Below, in pieces: positions 13,601 through 25,400 of a stretch of 64,000 bases of DNA. The translations under genes and the position numbers were made by a program. The stretch spans positions 314,851,541-314,915,540 of the forward strand of contig NC_081405.1 in NCBI RefSeq assembly GCF_030272615.1. Direction: 5' to 3'. Origin of the DNA: Cryptomeria japonica (taxonomy: Eukaryota; Streptophyta; Pinopsida; Cupressales; Cupressaceae). Every line of letters begins with the position of its first letter. Position 1 is the stretch's first letter. The notes under the pieces are model-generated. The model was not told the origin of the DNA. It saw nothing but the letters and a program-made list of their open reading frames with translations, and ran no database searches.

Positions 13601-16600
13601 TGTCCTAAGGGGTCATAAAACACCATATGACCCCTTAGGATACCATACGATGCATAATGACACTATATGGTGTCCTAAGGGGTCATAGGACACCATATGA
13701 CCCCTTAGAGGACCACACAAACCATAACAACATAATATGGTGTCTTAGAGGGTCATATAACACTATATGACCCCTTAGAACACCATACGACCCATAACAA
13801 CACCATGTGGTGTCTTAAGGGGTCAAAGGACACCATTTGATGCCTTAGCACACCATATCACCCCTTATGACACCATATGGTGTCCTAAGGAGTCATATGG
13901 TGTCTTAAGGGGTCATTGAACACCATATGACCCCTTAGGACACCATTCGATACATAATGACACTATATGGTGTTGTAAGGGGTCATAGGACACCATATGA
14001 CCCCTTAGAGGACTATACAACCCATAACAACATAATATGGTGTCTTAGAGGGTAATAGAACACCATATGACCTTTTAGAACACCATCTAGCCCATAACAA
14101 CACCATGTGGTGTCTTAAGGGGTCATAAGACCTAATATTACCCCTTAGGACATAATATGACCGCTAACAACATCATATAGTGTCCTAAGGGGTCATAGGG
14201 CAGCATAGGACCCCTTGCGACACCATACCACCCTTTATGACACCATATGGTTTCCTAAGGGGTCATTTGGTATCCTAATGGGTCATATAACACCATATGA
14301 CTCATTAGAAAACAAGAAGACCCATAACCACACGATATGGTGTCTTAAGGGATCATATGGTGTCATCAGACACCATATGACTCCTTAGGACACAATATTA
14401 GCCCTAACGATACCTAAGGGGTCATATGGTGTCATAAGGGGTTATATGATGTCCTAGGAACCTTAGAACAAAATATGACCCTTTAGCACACCATACAACC
14501 CCTAACAACACCATATGGTGTCGTAAGGGGTTGTAGGATACCAAATAACCCATTAGGACATATTATGACCCCTAACAACACCTAATGGGTCATATTGCAT
14601 TGTAAGGGGTCATAGGACACCATATGACCCCTAACAACACTATATGGTGTCCTAAGGGATCATATGGTGTCCTAAGGGGTCATATAACACCATATGACCC
14701 CTTAGGACACCATACGACACATAATGACACCATATGGTGTCCTAAGGGGTCATATGGTGTCCTAAGGGGTCATAGGACACTATATGACTCCTTAGGAGAC
14801 CATTTGACCCATAACAACATAATATGATGTCCTAGAGGGTCATAGAATACCATATGACCCCTTAGAACACCATACAACATATAACGACACAACGTGGTGT
14901 CCTAAGGGGTCATAAGACAATATATGACCCCTTAGGACATAATACAACCCCTAACAATGTTATATAGTGTCCTAAGGGGTCATATGGTCAAAACCATATG
15001 ACCCCATATAACACCATATAACCCCTTAGAACACCATACGACACTTTACGACACCATATGGTTTCCTAAGGTGTCATATGGTATCCTAAGGGATCATATA
15101 AAACCATATGACCCCTTAAAACACCATATGACCCCTTAGAACATAAGAAGACCCATAACGACATGATATGGTGTCCTAAGGGGTCATATGGTGTCATGAG
15201 ACACCATATAAGGGGTCATATAAAACCATATGACCCCTTAAAACACTATATAACCCCTTAGAACATAAGAAGACCCATAACGACATGATATGATGTCCTA
15301 AGGGGTCATATGGTGTCAATATCTAAGGGGTCATATGGTGTCCTGACAGGTTATATGATGTCCTAGGAATCTTTAGGACACAATATGACCCCTTAGCACA
15401 CCATACAATCCCAAATGACACCATATGGTGTCCTAAGGGGTCGTAGGACACTATCTGACCCGTTAGGACATAATATGACCCCTAACAACACCTAAGGGGT
15501 CATATTGTGTCCTAAGGGGTCATAGGACATCATATGACCCCTAACGACATAAAATGACACCTAACGATACCTAAGGGGTCATATGGTGTTATTAACGGTC
15601 AAAGGACACCATATGACCCCTTAGCACACCATACCACCCTTAATGACACAATATGGTGTCCTAAGGGGTCATAGAACACCATATGACCCCTTAGAAAACC
15701 ATACGACGCATAATGAAACCATATGGTGTCCTAAGGGGTCATAGAACACCATATGACCCCTTAGGAGACCATACAACCCATAACAACATAAAATTAGTGT
15801 CCCAAGGGGTCATAGAACACCATATGACCCCTTAGAAAACCATACGACCCATAACGACATCATGTGGTGTCTGAAGGGGTCATAAGACACAATATGACCC
15901 CTTCGAACATAATATAACCACTAATGACATCATATAGTGTCCTAAGGGATCATAGGACACCGTATGACCCCTTAGGACACAATACGACCCCTTAGGACAT
16001 AAAATAACCCTAATGACACTTAAGGGATCATAGGACACCATACAACACATAATAACACTAAATGGTATCCTAAGGGGTCATATGGTGTCCTAAGGTGTCA
16101 TAGGACACCATACGACCCATAGCACCATATTATCTCCAAGCATATGGTGTCCAAAGGGGTCATATGACACCATATGACCCATTAGGACACAATAAGACCC
16201 CTGATGACACCTAATGGGTCATATATTGTCATAAGGGTTCATAGGACACCATATGACCCCTTAGGACACCATACGACTCCTTGCAATACCATATGGTGTC
16301 CCAAGGTATCGTATGGTATCCTAAGGGGTCATATAATGTCCTAAGGGGTCATATAGTGTCCTAAGGGGTTTTAGGACACCATATGACCCCTTAGGACACC
16401 ATAAGATCCATAACGACACCATATGATGTCCTAAGGGGTCATATGGTGTCCTAAAGGGTCATGGGACACCATATGACCTCTTAGGACATGGTATGAGCCC
16501 TAACAAAACCTAATGGATCATATGGTGTCTAAGGGGTCATACGATGTCTTGTGACCCCTTAGGACACAATATAACCCCTTAGCACACCATACAACCCCCA

Positions 16601-16872
16601 ATTACACCATATGACCCATTCAGACACAATATGACCCCTAACAATACCTAAGGGGTCATATGGTATCCTAAGGGGTCATAGGATACCATATGACCCCTTA
16701 ACACACCATAGGACTTGTAATGACACCATATGGTGTCCTAAAGGCTCATAGAACACCATATGACCCCTTAGGACACCATAAGACTTATAACAACATCATA
16801 TGGTGTCGTAAGGCATCATATGGTATCCTAAAGTTTCATGAGACACCATATGACCCTTTAGGACACCATATT
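10681..16872. repeat. Satellite block II: same 20-bp motif, different higher-order structure
   Basis: The same 20-bp motif continues with a different arrangement. The word TTAGAGGAC recurs at 11831, 12131, 12432 and again at 13385, 13705, 14005. That gives about 300-bp sub-repeats inside a unit of about 1.55-1.57 kb. From 14.1 kb on, the units become shorter and more diverged, and the array ends at about 16872 against pyrimidine-rich sequence. No gene is supported. Confidence 0.88.
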
Positions 16873-17250
16873 CTCTCGTACATTATTTCTTTTCCTCAAT
16901 TACCCTCGATCACCTCTCTCCTCCTATGGGTTTATAGATACTTCACTCTCTCCCTCTACCCACCCCCTAATTACTCTCTATGTCTCTCTTCACCTTTTTC
17001 CCCATCTCTCTTCTCTCTTTGTTAATACTTTTCCCTCTCCCCCTCTCCTCCTACCGCCTAATAATCTCAAACTCTCCCTCTCATTCTCTCTTCACCCTAA
17101 TCACCCCCTCCCTCTCTCTCTTCACCTTCCACCTAATTACCTATATCTCTCTCTCTCTCACTCTCTCTTCCCCCCAATTAATCTCTCCTTCTCACCTCTC
17201 TCCCCCTCTCCTTTTTTTGATACTTCCCTATGCCTCTCCTTGTCCCCTCT
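16873..17250 (+). repeat. Pyrimidine-rich tract on the right side of the satellite
   Basis: A CTCTCTC and TCCCCC-rich low-complexity stretch. It resembles the left tract in composition and in the same orientation, so the flanks of the satellite are not simple mirror images. No coding potential beyond composition-driven frames. Confidence 0.75.
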
Positions 17251-17940
17251 GAATTTTGTTGCTAGAGATGAGAATGAAATGCAGAGAGACTAGTCTAGAT
17301 CTTAGGGAAGAGAGAGTGACATAGAGGAGGAAATTATGAAGAGGTAGAAATATAAGCACCTTGTAGAGCTTGAGAGATTTAATGAGGTATTCATTGATAG
17401 TTAGAGATATAGGTCTAGAGAGAGATGTATGAATATGGACAAAAGAGAGGAAGGAAGAAACAAATAGGTGGTGTGATAGGTTTAGGAGAGAGAGGTGGAG
17501 AAAGGAACAAACATAGATAACATGGTTTATCAAAATTTATTGAACTCAATGAAATTCATAAATTTTCTATTATTAATTAATTACTTATTTAGTTTATTTT
17601 GAGATGATTGTTACAAAAATTCATGCAATAGGGAAATCATATGAAAAAGTCATGAGTTTTTTATATTTTAAAAATGAAGGATGAATTTAAATGAATTATA
17701 ATTATTTTTTAAAACAAATAATTGAAAATATATATATTCTATATCATAGAGCTCTTAATTACCTTTCCAACGCTTGTAAAAAATCAAAATTTTGATATAA
17801 AATGCAAAAGTTATGCCCAATTTACTAAAATATATTTTTTTAGTTTTTCAAAAATCGGATATCCGATTTTATCCAATAAAATATGATATCCAATTTTATC
17901 CGATATCCGATTTTATCCAATATCCGATTTTAAAACATAA
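17251..17940 (-). repeat. Right inverted arm with purine-rich inner part
   Basis: Bases 17251-17525 are rich in GAGAGA and AGGAGG words, the complement of the left pyrimidine tract. Bases about 17640-17880 match the left arm in reverse complement, ending with the ATCCGATATCC words at 17850-17935. A segment of about 100 bp (17530-17640) has no clear partner in the left arm, so one arm gained or lost sequence. Confidence 0.65.
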
Positions 17941-18796
17941 TTTTTTCCCTCCATATTTTGGTTCAAGTTTTCTTTGGGATTTGGCTTGGAAGTGACAAGC
18001 CTGGAAAGTCAACTGAAAAAACATGTTTTTCAATATTCCTTGATTTTCCAGACTTTACACTGGTGGCTGACGACTTTTTTTAGAGCCAAAATTGATAAAA
18101 CAAAAAGGATTTTTTAAGGACGTTCTCAGCTTTCCAAAAATATAAGGCTTGTCTTATTTCGACTTTAATAAATAATTATTATTTATTTTCTAATTGAATT
18201 CTGACAAAAGTCCTGATTGATAGAGTGATTGAAAAATACTCATAACTTTCAAACCGCATAACATTTTTTGAATCTGAAATATGCGTCACATCCTATGCTT
18301 CGTCTACTATAGGGAAAAATTTTAAAAATTTGAATTTCATAAGGTTTTGACCAAGTTAAGGTGGTCAGACGTAGGAGTTTCTGAATTTCTGAAAAGATGT
18401 AGTAAAAAATTCATAAATAATTGTTTACTTTATAAAAAATTATAAAAAAATATGTGTCACATCCGGACATGAGTCTAATACTTATATTATAAATCTTATA
18501 AAAAAATATTATGATTTGATTGTGATTAGGATGGTCAGACATACACCTACTTCTTATCTTTTTTCTAAAAATTTTTGTACCACTACATTGAAATTTGAAA
18601 TTTTCATCAAATAGAATTTTTTTTTTTTCAAAAAACAAATAGTAGCTTAGAAACTAAATTCAATTTTCTATAGATTCTCTTCTTACATATTTTAAAAATA
18701 ATGTTCATAAATTATTCAATTTTTCATGTCAAGTTGCAAAACTCTGATTTTTTGAAATTTCATTGCCACTTAAGGGCCTGTTTTGGCACACCATGA
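17941..18796. other. Non-coding stretch beyond the right arm
   Basis: AT-rich sequence without a convincing open frame. It holds the imperfect tandem duplication listed separately, and it ends at the resumed gag frame. It may be the outer part of the right arm that has no preserved left partner. Confidence 0.5.
18240..18580 (+). repeat. Imperfect tandem duplication, period about 170 bp
   Basis: GTCACATCC occurs at 18285 and 18456, and GGTCAGAC at 18363 and 18533. Each pair is spaced 170-171 bp and similar sequence lies between. Two diverged copies of one unit are therefore present. No function can be assigned. Confidence 0.6.
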
Positions 18797-19555
18797 TCCT
18801 GCGCATACCCTGGTACCAAGAGCAACATGCATAAAGGTAAAACTGTTCCTAATGCTCAGAATCCTACCGGTAAGAAAGCTTGCAAACCTATGTGTTTTAA
18901 CAATCATAAACCAAGACATATTGCTAATGTTTGTAGAAACAAATCTGATGCTAATACTAGTTATAGACCTAATACTAGATTTGTGCCTAGGATATTTGAA
19001 GGTTATTGTTAGACATGCAACATTTATGGGCATAGATCAGTTGAATATAGATATGGAGCAAACAATATATAACCTCACATGAACCCAAGACCTATTGGTG
19101 ATTGGAGAGGGAATTTCACTGACCGAAGGAACACAAACTGGCAAAGACCCTATGTTAACCGATCTAGTCCTTATGAGATGGAAAAGAGAGTCAATGTGAC
19201 TTATTCAATCTGTACCAATTATGGACATGTGGCAATAAACTGTAGAAGAATAATATGTAGAGACAATTTAGGACCTTGGAGAGCATCAATAATGGCATGC
19301 TATCATTGCAACAAACCAGGACACATTGCCAATTTTGCAGAACATAGAAGAACCAACCGATGAATCATCCCATAGACCAGAAAGGAAAGAAAAAGGTTGA
19401 TATTGAAGAAACCAGAGCTGAGATGAATAAGACTTGGAAGAAGAAGAGTGATGAAAAACCATTTGAGGAATCAGATTCTTCACCTAATATGGAGAATCCA
19501 TCTCAGACAAACTAAGTTGTTTCTACAACTTGGGGTGAACTTATTATCAAATCTT
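18797..19555 (+). pseudogene. 3' part of decayed copia-like gag (zinc knuckles)
   Basis: Several damaged CCHC knuckles are readable across two frames: CFNNHKPRHIANVC near 18894, a C-x-TCNIYGH knuckle near 19010 with a stop where an aromatic residue is expected, YSICTNYGHVAINC near 19200, and CYHCNKPGHIANF near 19297. A charged tail rich in Lys, Glu and Ser follows (to about 19514). The multi-knuckle layout is known from plant copia gag proteins that bind genomic RNA. Each knuckle has lost at least one ligand or gained a stop. The segment most simply continues the coiled-coil half at 2-580 across the inserted element. Confidence 0.6.
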
Positions 19556-19971
19556 GAGTTGAACCCTTGGATGATTTACTATAAGTTAAATCTGCATATT
19601 TTGATGTATTTTGACGTTTTGATGTGTTTTTGAATCATAACTGGTAAATATCATTGATTTTTTGCTACCGGTAATATTGTTTAGAGTATTTTAAGGTGAT
19701 TTAGGGTTTTGTTGGTAAATGCATTTATTGCAGTAGTGAAAATGCAAATAAATAAAACTTTTTGAATTTTATTTGTCACTTTGCATCTTGAGAAATTTTG
19801 GCAAAGTGAGAAACATTTAGACCATTTACCAGCAATTTGAGGTAATCGAAGGGATTTTTAAATTAGTGATCAAGTATTGAAAGTTTTTGACGGTTGGAAA
19901 CCCTAGTACTGAAGTAGAAGAGGTACTTATATAAGAAATTCTACCTTTTCTTGGTGATTTGCATATTTCAA
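19556..19971. other. Non-coding gap between two gag-like pseudogenes
   Basis: AT-rich sequence with no supported frame. It looks like an untranslated leader ahead of the next ATG at 19972. No LTR end, primer site or promoter could be shown. Confidence 0.4.
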
Positions 19972-20212
19972 ATGGATACACCTTATCTTGTCGATGTGAC
20001 CAAGAGGGAAAGACCTGAATTCAAATGACATCCATACAAGTCAAAGTAAACTTACCCTATCGGTGCCCTATCCGGTATACTGAATGGTGATTTGCATTTT
20101 AAAGATGTGAGATCCTTTTATCACTGCAAACTTAAAGACTTGGGAGTTGCAGTTATTTATGAGAAATATAGATCTTTGTGTAATGAATAGGGAAGATTGA
20201 AAGAACAATTCA
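19972..20212 (+). pseudogene. 5' part of unknown retroelement gag-like ORF (ORFb)
   Basis: A frame from ATG 19972 starts MDTPYLVDVTKRERPEF and continues with GALSGILNGDLHFKDVRSF, broken by TGA, TAA and TAG. It runs to the insertion point of LINE copy A near 20212. The same frame resumes at 22431 with RSIADKGFHHAINF, so the LINE split this gene. The residues resemble uncharacterised gag-like proteins of plant LTR elements, but I cannot name the family. Confidence 0.5.
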
Positions 20213-20216
20213 AAAG
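20204..20216 (+). repeat. Left target-site duplication of LINE A (diverged)
   Basis: AACAATTCAAAAG matches AATAGTTCAGAAG at 22426-22438 with three transitions out of 13. Reading the ORFb frame across the joined flanks (..EQF then RSIADKG..) supports this insertion point. Confidence 0.55.
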
Positions 20217-20506
20217 GCTTTACTAAAGTCTGGTTTGAGTCTGACTCGCTAAACACTGTCAATTGTCTGAGTGGATGCACGGATCCTAGTTAGATGACCG
20301 CTAACCTGATTAAGGATTTTTGAGATATAATTAATAAATTGGCAGATTTTAAAATATTGTACATATATTGGGAAGGCAACAAGGCAGCGGATCTACTAGC
20401 CAATCTGGTGGTGGGATACATGGCAACCGGATGGTGGAGTAGCAGGGACGCTTTCGCCAGAAATCTGTGTGAGATGGCCCATGGTGATTACTACATTAAT
20501 CAATGA
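20217..20506 (+). pseudogene. ORF2 C-terminus: RNase H fragment (LINE A)
   Basis: Reads FTKVWFESDSLNTVNCLSGC and later YWEGNKAADLLANLVVGY, with stops in between. This is the second half of the RNase H domain of plant L1 elements (RVT_3 type). The catalytic Asp of the DSLN motif and the final Asp of NKAAD are present. The frame ends at TGA 20504. The N-terminal half is absent because the copy is truncated. Confidence 0.75.
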
Positions 20507-20726
20507 TCTTTCATCATGAATTGACTGAATTGATGGGGAAACAACTCTTTTTTATTTTCCCTAACCGAAGATCTAGAAACTTTCCTGGTGACTGGATTTT
20601 ATGTCTTATTGTGTGACCTTTTTTTTGCTATTGTTTGGATACTTTTCTGGTGTGGCCCATTTCTGTGATTGGTCGGTGCCTTATCTAGTGTGGCCCATTT
20701 TTTTCTATTCAGAGACTAGGAGCATA

Positions 20727-22254
20727 ATGGGTGGTGACAAGAATAGGCAAGAGCCCTCTACTTGTGAGAAATGGAAGAAAAATAAAGATGTGTGGCAAGA
20801 AGTCATTGATTAGGGAATCATCCCCTACTTGGATCGACGTCATGGCCCTTCTCCTCTACTCATGGAGGCTTTTGTTAGCGGGTGGAAAAAATGGAGTCTC
20901 AAGGCTTATGGTGCCGATTATTAGATTTGATGAAACCTTGGTGGCGACGGTCACTAGTTTGGCGATGATTGGTAGAAGATTCTATAGGGATAGGAAAACA
21001 AGGGAGGAGGCCTTGACAAGTTTCTTTCACAAAGACAAGGAGCACTCTAGAGTTACCAAGATGGCTAATGGCGAATACAACAAAAAAGATCTTATGTCTC
21101 CCTGGGCTGACATGGTTGAGTTAATAATGAGGTATATTACACTCAATAGAAGATATACCAACATCTTTTCCTATCATTTCACCATTTTAAATCACTTTAG
21201 GCATGGTAAAATTATTTATGTTCCTTTCTATCTGGCCTCCTCTCTTGAAAATACCCTAGAAAAACATTTGGAGAATCCTAACAACCCTGTTCTCCATGAG
21301 GGACTCATTGTTCTCATCATGGAGTACGCTAAATCCCTTGAAATTGTGCCCCCTCCTTCTAAGACTGGTCATCAAACTGATATCCATGAGGTCTCTGACT
21401 TGGAAATGGACTTGGAAGAAAGTGGGGTTCCTCTTGATGACCCTGACTATAAACCCGCAGAGGAAAGGGAGATGATGGTCACCCCTGGGATGTTTAGTAG
21501 CAAGAATCCTCCCAGATGGGTGGCTAGCAAATACAAAAACACCAACAAACTAATCTGTAAGGTGGAGCCCCTCTCTAAAAAGAAAAAGAAGGTGGTTAAG
21601 GACCATAGTACGAAGATTACGGAGCAGGGAATTAAATTGGACATCCCCATCAATGTCCAAAAAGAAAAATAGGGGACCATGGCCAACAAAGAGAACAGTG
21701 GGATTCAGAGGATTGGTAACCTGATGAATCTGGTTATGGAAGCTACTAGAAGCTAGGAAAGCTACTGGAAGTGGGTTGAGCACAAAATTGATACCCTCAA
21801 AGTGGGGGTTAAAGAGATTATTGATATCTTCACTACTTCCTTTGAGCCCAGTAAACCTCAGAAACTCATGATTATGACCAAAAATCTCTCCCAGGACGTT
21901 GAGGTGATGAAATGCAATCACGAACAAAGGATTTGAAAATTTGAGCAGTCTATGGTGGAGATTAAGAAAAATCTCAAGAGCCTAGTTAACATAAGAAAAG
22001 AAGCCATGAACAACAGTATTGAGGGGCTTGAAAAGATTAATGCCATGGTTGCTAATTACAGATCCTACCACAACGAACCAGTGAAAGATCTTGGAAGGGA
22101 AGATATGGCTACTGGAGACAGCAAAACCACTGGTCTTACCTCCAGAACCAGAAGCAAAAGGAGCAACAAGGGTACCTCTAGATTCATTATGGAGGAGCTT
22201 GAGGAAATCAACACAATTTCCATCCAAAAGAACAAAGATCTGGTGCTCTCTTAA
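20727..22254 (+). pseudogene. LINE ORF3 (copy A), unknown protein downstream of RNase H
   Basis: Starts MGGDKNRQEPS at 20727 and would encode about 510 residues. One frameshift lies near 20920 and there are a few in-frame stops. Order: N-terminal globular part with GRRFYRDRK; a conserved block with YHFTILNHFRHGK (near 21173) and HEGLIVLIMEY (near 21297); an acidic segment (LEMDLEESG); a basic KKKKK cluster (near 21580); a coiled-coil-like tail ending FIMEELEEINTISIQKNKD before TAA 22252. It begins 220 bp after the ORF2 stop. I do not recognise the family. The basic cluster and coiled coil would suit an RNA-binding or multimerising protein, but that is inference. Confidence 0.8.
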
Positions 22255-22386
22255 TTGATAGCTTTTTCTTTTGTTTTATCTTGTCTATCTGCGTTTCCTT
22301 TGTTTTCCAGACTGCTCGGGGATGCTCCCCTATTTTGATGTTGGTTCATGTTTGTTTGGCTGATGGCCAGTTGTTGTAAAACTTTT

Positions 22387-22409
22387 GGTTTCGGGATCAT
22401 GTAAAACCC
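22387..22409 (+). other. Terminal 3' stem-loop of LINE A
   Basis: GGUUU pairs with AAACC around a loop containing GGGAUC, about 16 bp before the end of the element. The same arrangement is found at the 3' ends of copies B, C, D and E with stem changes that keep pairing. A role in recognition by the reverse transcriptase is inferred from other LINE families. Confidence 0.5.
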
Positions 22410-22425
22410 GTTTAACTTTATCAAA

Positions 22426-22438
22426 AATAGTTCAGAAG
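22426..22438 (+). repeat. Right target-site duplication of LINE A (diverged)
   Basis: AATAGTTCAGAAG, partner of 20204-20216 (10 of 13 identical, all differences transitions). Confidence 0.55.
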
Positions 22439-25400
22439 CATAGCCGATAAAGGTTTTCATCATGCAATCAATTTCATTGATGATTTTGATGATGAGTTGG
22501 TAATATTTGTTTTGAGCCACATTCATGATCAGTTCATGTGGTTGGATAGACCTCACAAAATAACTATGGAAGCAATCCATGTTGTAACCGATTTGTACTC
22601 AACAGGTGAAGTGCCATTTCTTAGGTCTGTACCTAAGAATGATATTGAGATGTTAACTAGATCTAGATGGGATAGAAGAGCCATGGCTATGAATGATATT
22701 AATGATCATGTTGTTAAATTTGCATCTATGGTGATTGTCTATAGAATTTTCTATTCCAGTAGAATGAACAGTATACCGGCAACAACAATTCACACTGCAT
22801 ACCAGATGATTAAGGAAAATGTGGACTATGACTTGACTGAAGCTCTAAGGAGTCAATTAGTGAAAAATTTGGAAGCAGTCAAGAAGGATAAGAAGATTAG
22901 ATTCAAGTTTGGACAACTTATCTTGGGCTTATTCTTTTATTTCCTAAAATTTTTTCCCCGGTATTGGTGATATACAATGGATAATCGGGATACCTGCCCT
23001 ATTGTAGATGAAGAACATCATTAGGATGCTAAAAAATAAGTTTGATGATATTTCATGGGGATATTTTAAGAAATTTAAGAAGGAAATGCATGCTAGGGCA
23101 CACATACCAGCAGAGGTAGTCAATCGGTATGAGGATTCTATTTGTTTTATTGTTGACATAAATACATGCTTGATGGAAGTTGTTATTCCCAGGACCACAT
23201 GGGTAATTCCCATGGGTTATAAACTAGATAAAGATATACTTGTTGCTAATGCTGATCATTTGTTAGCTCAGTCGGTCGATACCACCATTGAGAGGTTTGG
23301 AACCTACAAGGAGACACTTCTCTCTGAATTATAGCAACCGGTGATAGAAAATAATGTAAGGAAAGAGGTAGAGGCCTTTGCTGAGTAGGCCATATTCACA
23401 AAAGAACAAATAGTTGTAGCAAGAACCAAATATGAGGCTCAACAAGTTGGAACTTCCAGTGTACCAACTAGTACCCCCACCGTTAAGACCAAAGGACCCA
23501 AAGCAACTGAGAAGAAGAAAGCAAAAGAACCTAAGGTGAAGCCTGTTGAATCCCAAATAGGGAAACCCTCTAAAATATAATTCTGAAGGAAAGGTAAAAT
23601 TGTTGAACAAATTGTTGTGCCTGCCCAAACTGGAAAAAGAAAGAAGGATAAATCTCACAAACCGATGACAGATATAGAAGAAACAAAATTAGAAGAAGAT
23701 AAGAGAGCACTAAGGGAAAGTGCTAAGATGCAGAAGACTACTCGAAAAGGTAAATCAGCTATGAAAAATATTAACACTTGAAGATTCTTCACTAGATTGG
23801 TCAGAATTATTAAGGAGTATGGTATTTACAAAGGTTTAAACCTACTGTTTTCTCACCTATCTAAAAGTCAACGGAGGGAGATTGAAAATGCAGTCATCTT
23901 CAGTATGAACAAGTTTAGTAAGGCCCTCATTGAATGACAAGGGAAAATTATAGATTCCTTATCTAATTTGATTGATGCTAGGTGGCAAGGAGAAATTAGC
24001 CTAGATAAAGAATTTATTGATTATACACTTAAATAGTTGCAACTGGAAGCAAATGAAGAGGAAATCAAACAGATAAAGGTTAATACAAAAGCATTGTTCA
24101 GATCAATTGAAGAGATTAACAAGAATTCTTGTTGGAGAGACCAAATCAGTTCAAAAGGAGATTGAGATTTTCATAAAAAAGGCTTTAGGTCTCATTCCCA
24201 TTGAAGAAGAGGAGAAAGATGAAGTAATTGAGGATATTACTCTTGATAAGCCAAAGTCAGAAGAACTTCTTGAAGGTGTAAAAATCACAAACTTTAAACC
24301 AAAAAACAAGTATATGCAAGATGATCTTATTGATACTGAACCTATAGCTATAATATATGATGATATCGGTGATGGTGATAATATTGCTAACACTACTAAC
24401 AATGTAGATATTTTTGAAGTTAATGTATAGATGTTTTGTACTTAGCAGGAACAGGTTGAGAACAAAGGAGAAGAGAAAGAAGAAGACAAAATGTCAACTG
24501 AGCAACCAATGAATGCATAGTCAATAGAGACTCAAACTCCAAAAGTCAATGTAAGTGTAGATACAAATGTAAATGTTGCTACTAAGGATAATTAGAAGGA
24601 TTCAGTTGATAAGGAAGAGGAAGCACCAGTGAAAGAATAGATTGTTGAAAATCCGCAACCGGTCAAAGACACCACTAAGGAAGAGAAGAAAAAATAGAAG
24701 GTTGAAGAGGCGAGATGAACAGATGAAATAAAAACATCTCCTGAGGTACCTCCTGAATTCAAACTAAAGAACACAATAGTTGATGATGATGATGATGACT
24801 CTATGAGCATTAAAGGTCTTATTAATATGGATAGTTTGAGTTCTTTAGAGTTAATGGAGATTGTTACTGCAATGCAATCCCGGGCACAAAAGAAAAGATT
24901 GAAGGAACAAAAAAGAGAAGCAGAGACTATAAGGACCATTGTTGATATTTTGTCAAGTCTCCTACCAGAGACTGATACAGAACATTTGGATACCCTATTG
25001 CCAAACTTGGATAGTTAGTTGTTAGTTTTGGTGAACAACTTAAATCCCTTGAAGAAGCTGCATACATTTCTATTGAAAAGGCTTACAAGAAGAAATGGGA
25101 AAAATAGTTAATGGTTGAGATAGATAAAGGCAAAGTCACCCTAATGGTGAATAAAGACTTGTTGAAGACTGGATTAGAAACCGGTTATAAGATTTTGGCT
25201 AATATTTCCAAATTTTTACTATTTTGTGTAGACTTGAGAAAGAAGAGAGTTGATACTAAAAAGGAAATACAAAAGTTATGTGAAACTTTCATACCGGTAT
25301 AGGACATAGTGATCATTTTTGGTAAAAAGGTTGTTGATCTACAACACTAGTTAGAACTTTGTGAACATTTGCAAGTTAAATGGGTCAAATGACCGAAAGA

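Larger units (their letters stand above)
600..18780. mobile_element. Large inverted-repeat element with a satellite core
   Basis: Sequence near 830-1060 and 17640-17880 is similar in inverted orientation. Shared blocks include GCGTTGGAAAGGTAATT, CATAACTTTTGC, a TTTAGTAAA block, and a segment matching AATTATAAT.CATTTAAA. The inner flanks are also inverted: pyrimidine-rich on the left, purine-rich at 17251-17525 on the right. Between them lie about 14.7 kb of satellite. The unit sits where a gag reading frame is broken. I see no transposase, so it is either non-autonomous (foldback or MULE-like) or an inverted flank around a satellite. Outer ends are not fixed: a weak 17-bp inverted match (14 of 17) lies at 582-598 and 18762-18778, with no clear target duplication. 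Confidence 0.5.
20217..22425 (+). mobile_element. LINE copy A, 5'-truncated (RNase H end, ORF3, 3' UTR)
   Basis: A 2.2 kb non-LTR element truncated inside the ORF2 RNase H domain, as expected when target-primed reverse transcription stops early. It holds the RNase H end, a 220-bp spacer, ORF3 and a 3' UTR ending in a short A-rich tail. It is closely similar throughout to copy B at 53.2 kb, including the spacer and 3' UTR. It lies inside the gag-like ORFb. Confidence 0.85.

Noticed and set aside
2475-14827. Repeated 60-67 codon frames with similar proteins in the satellite
   Set aside because: They recur because the DNA repeat recurs, they lie in both orientations, and the length is set by the repeat phase.
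2206-16872. CRISPR-like array or telomere-like repeat
   Set aside because: There are no unique spacers between constant repeats, the units occur in both orientations, and the context is a plant genome. The motif is not a telomere repeat.
2206-16872. Centromeric satellite
   Set aside because: The 20-bp inverted units and the location inside an inverted-repeat unit do not resemble usual 150-180 bp plant centromere monomers. Nothing in the window supports a centromere.
582-18778. 582-598 and 18762-18778 as proven transposon ends
   Set aside because: The 17-bp match has three mismatches, no target duplication adjoins it, and the left part may still be gag coding sequence. It is kept only as a candidate.
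20727-22254. ORF3 as ORF1 of a neighbouring element
   Set aside because: It follows RNase H in five copies on both strands and lies inside the target duplications of B, C, D and E. D also has its own ORF1 at the 5' end.
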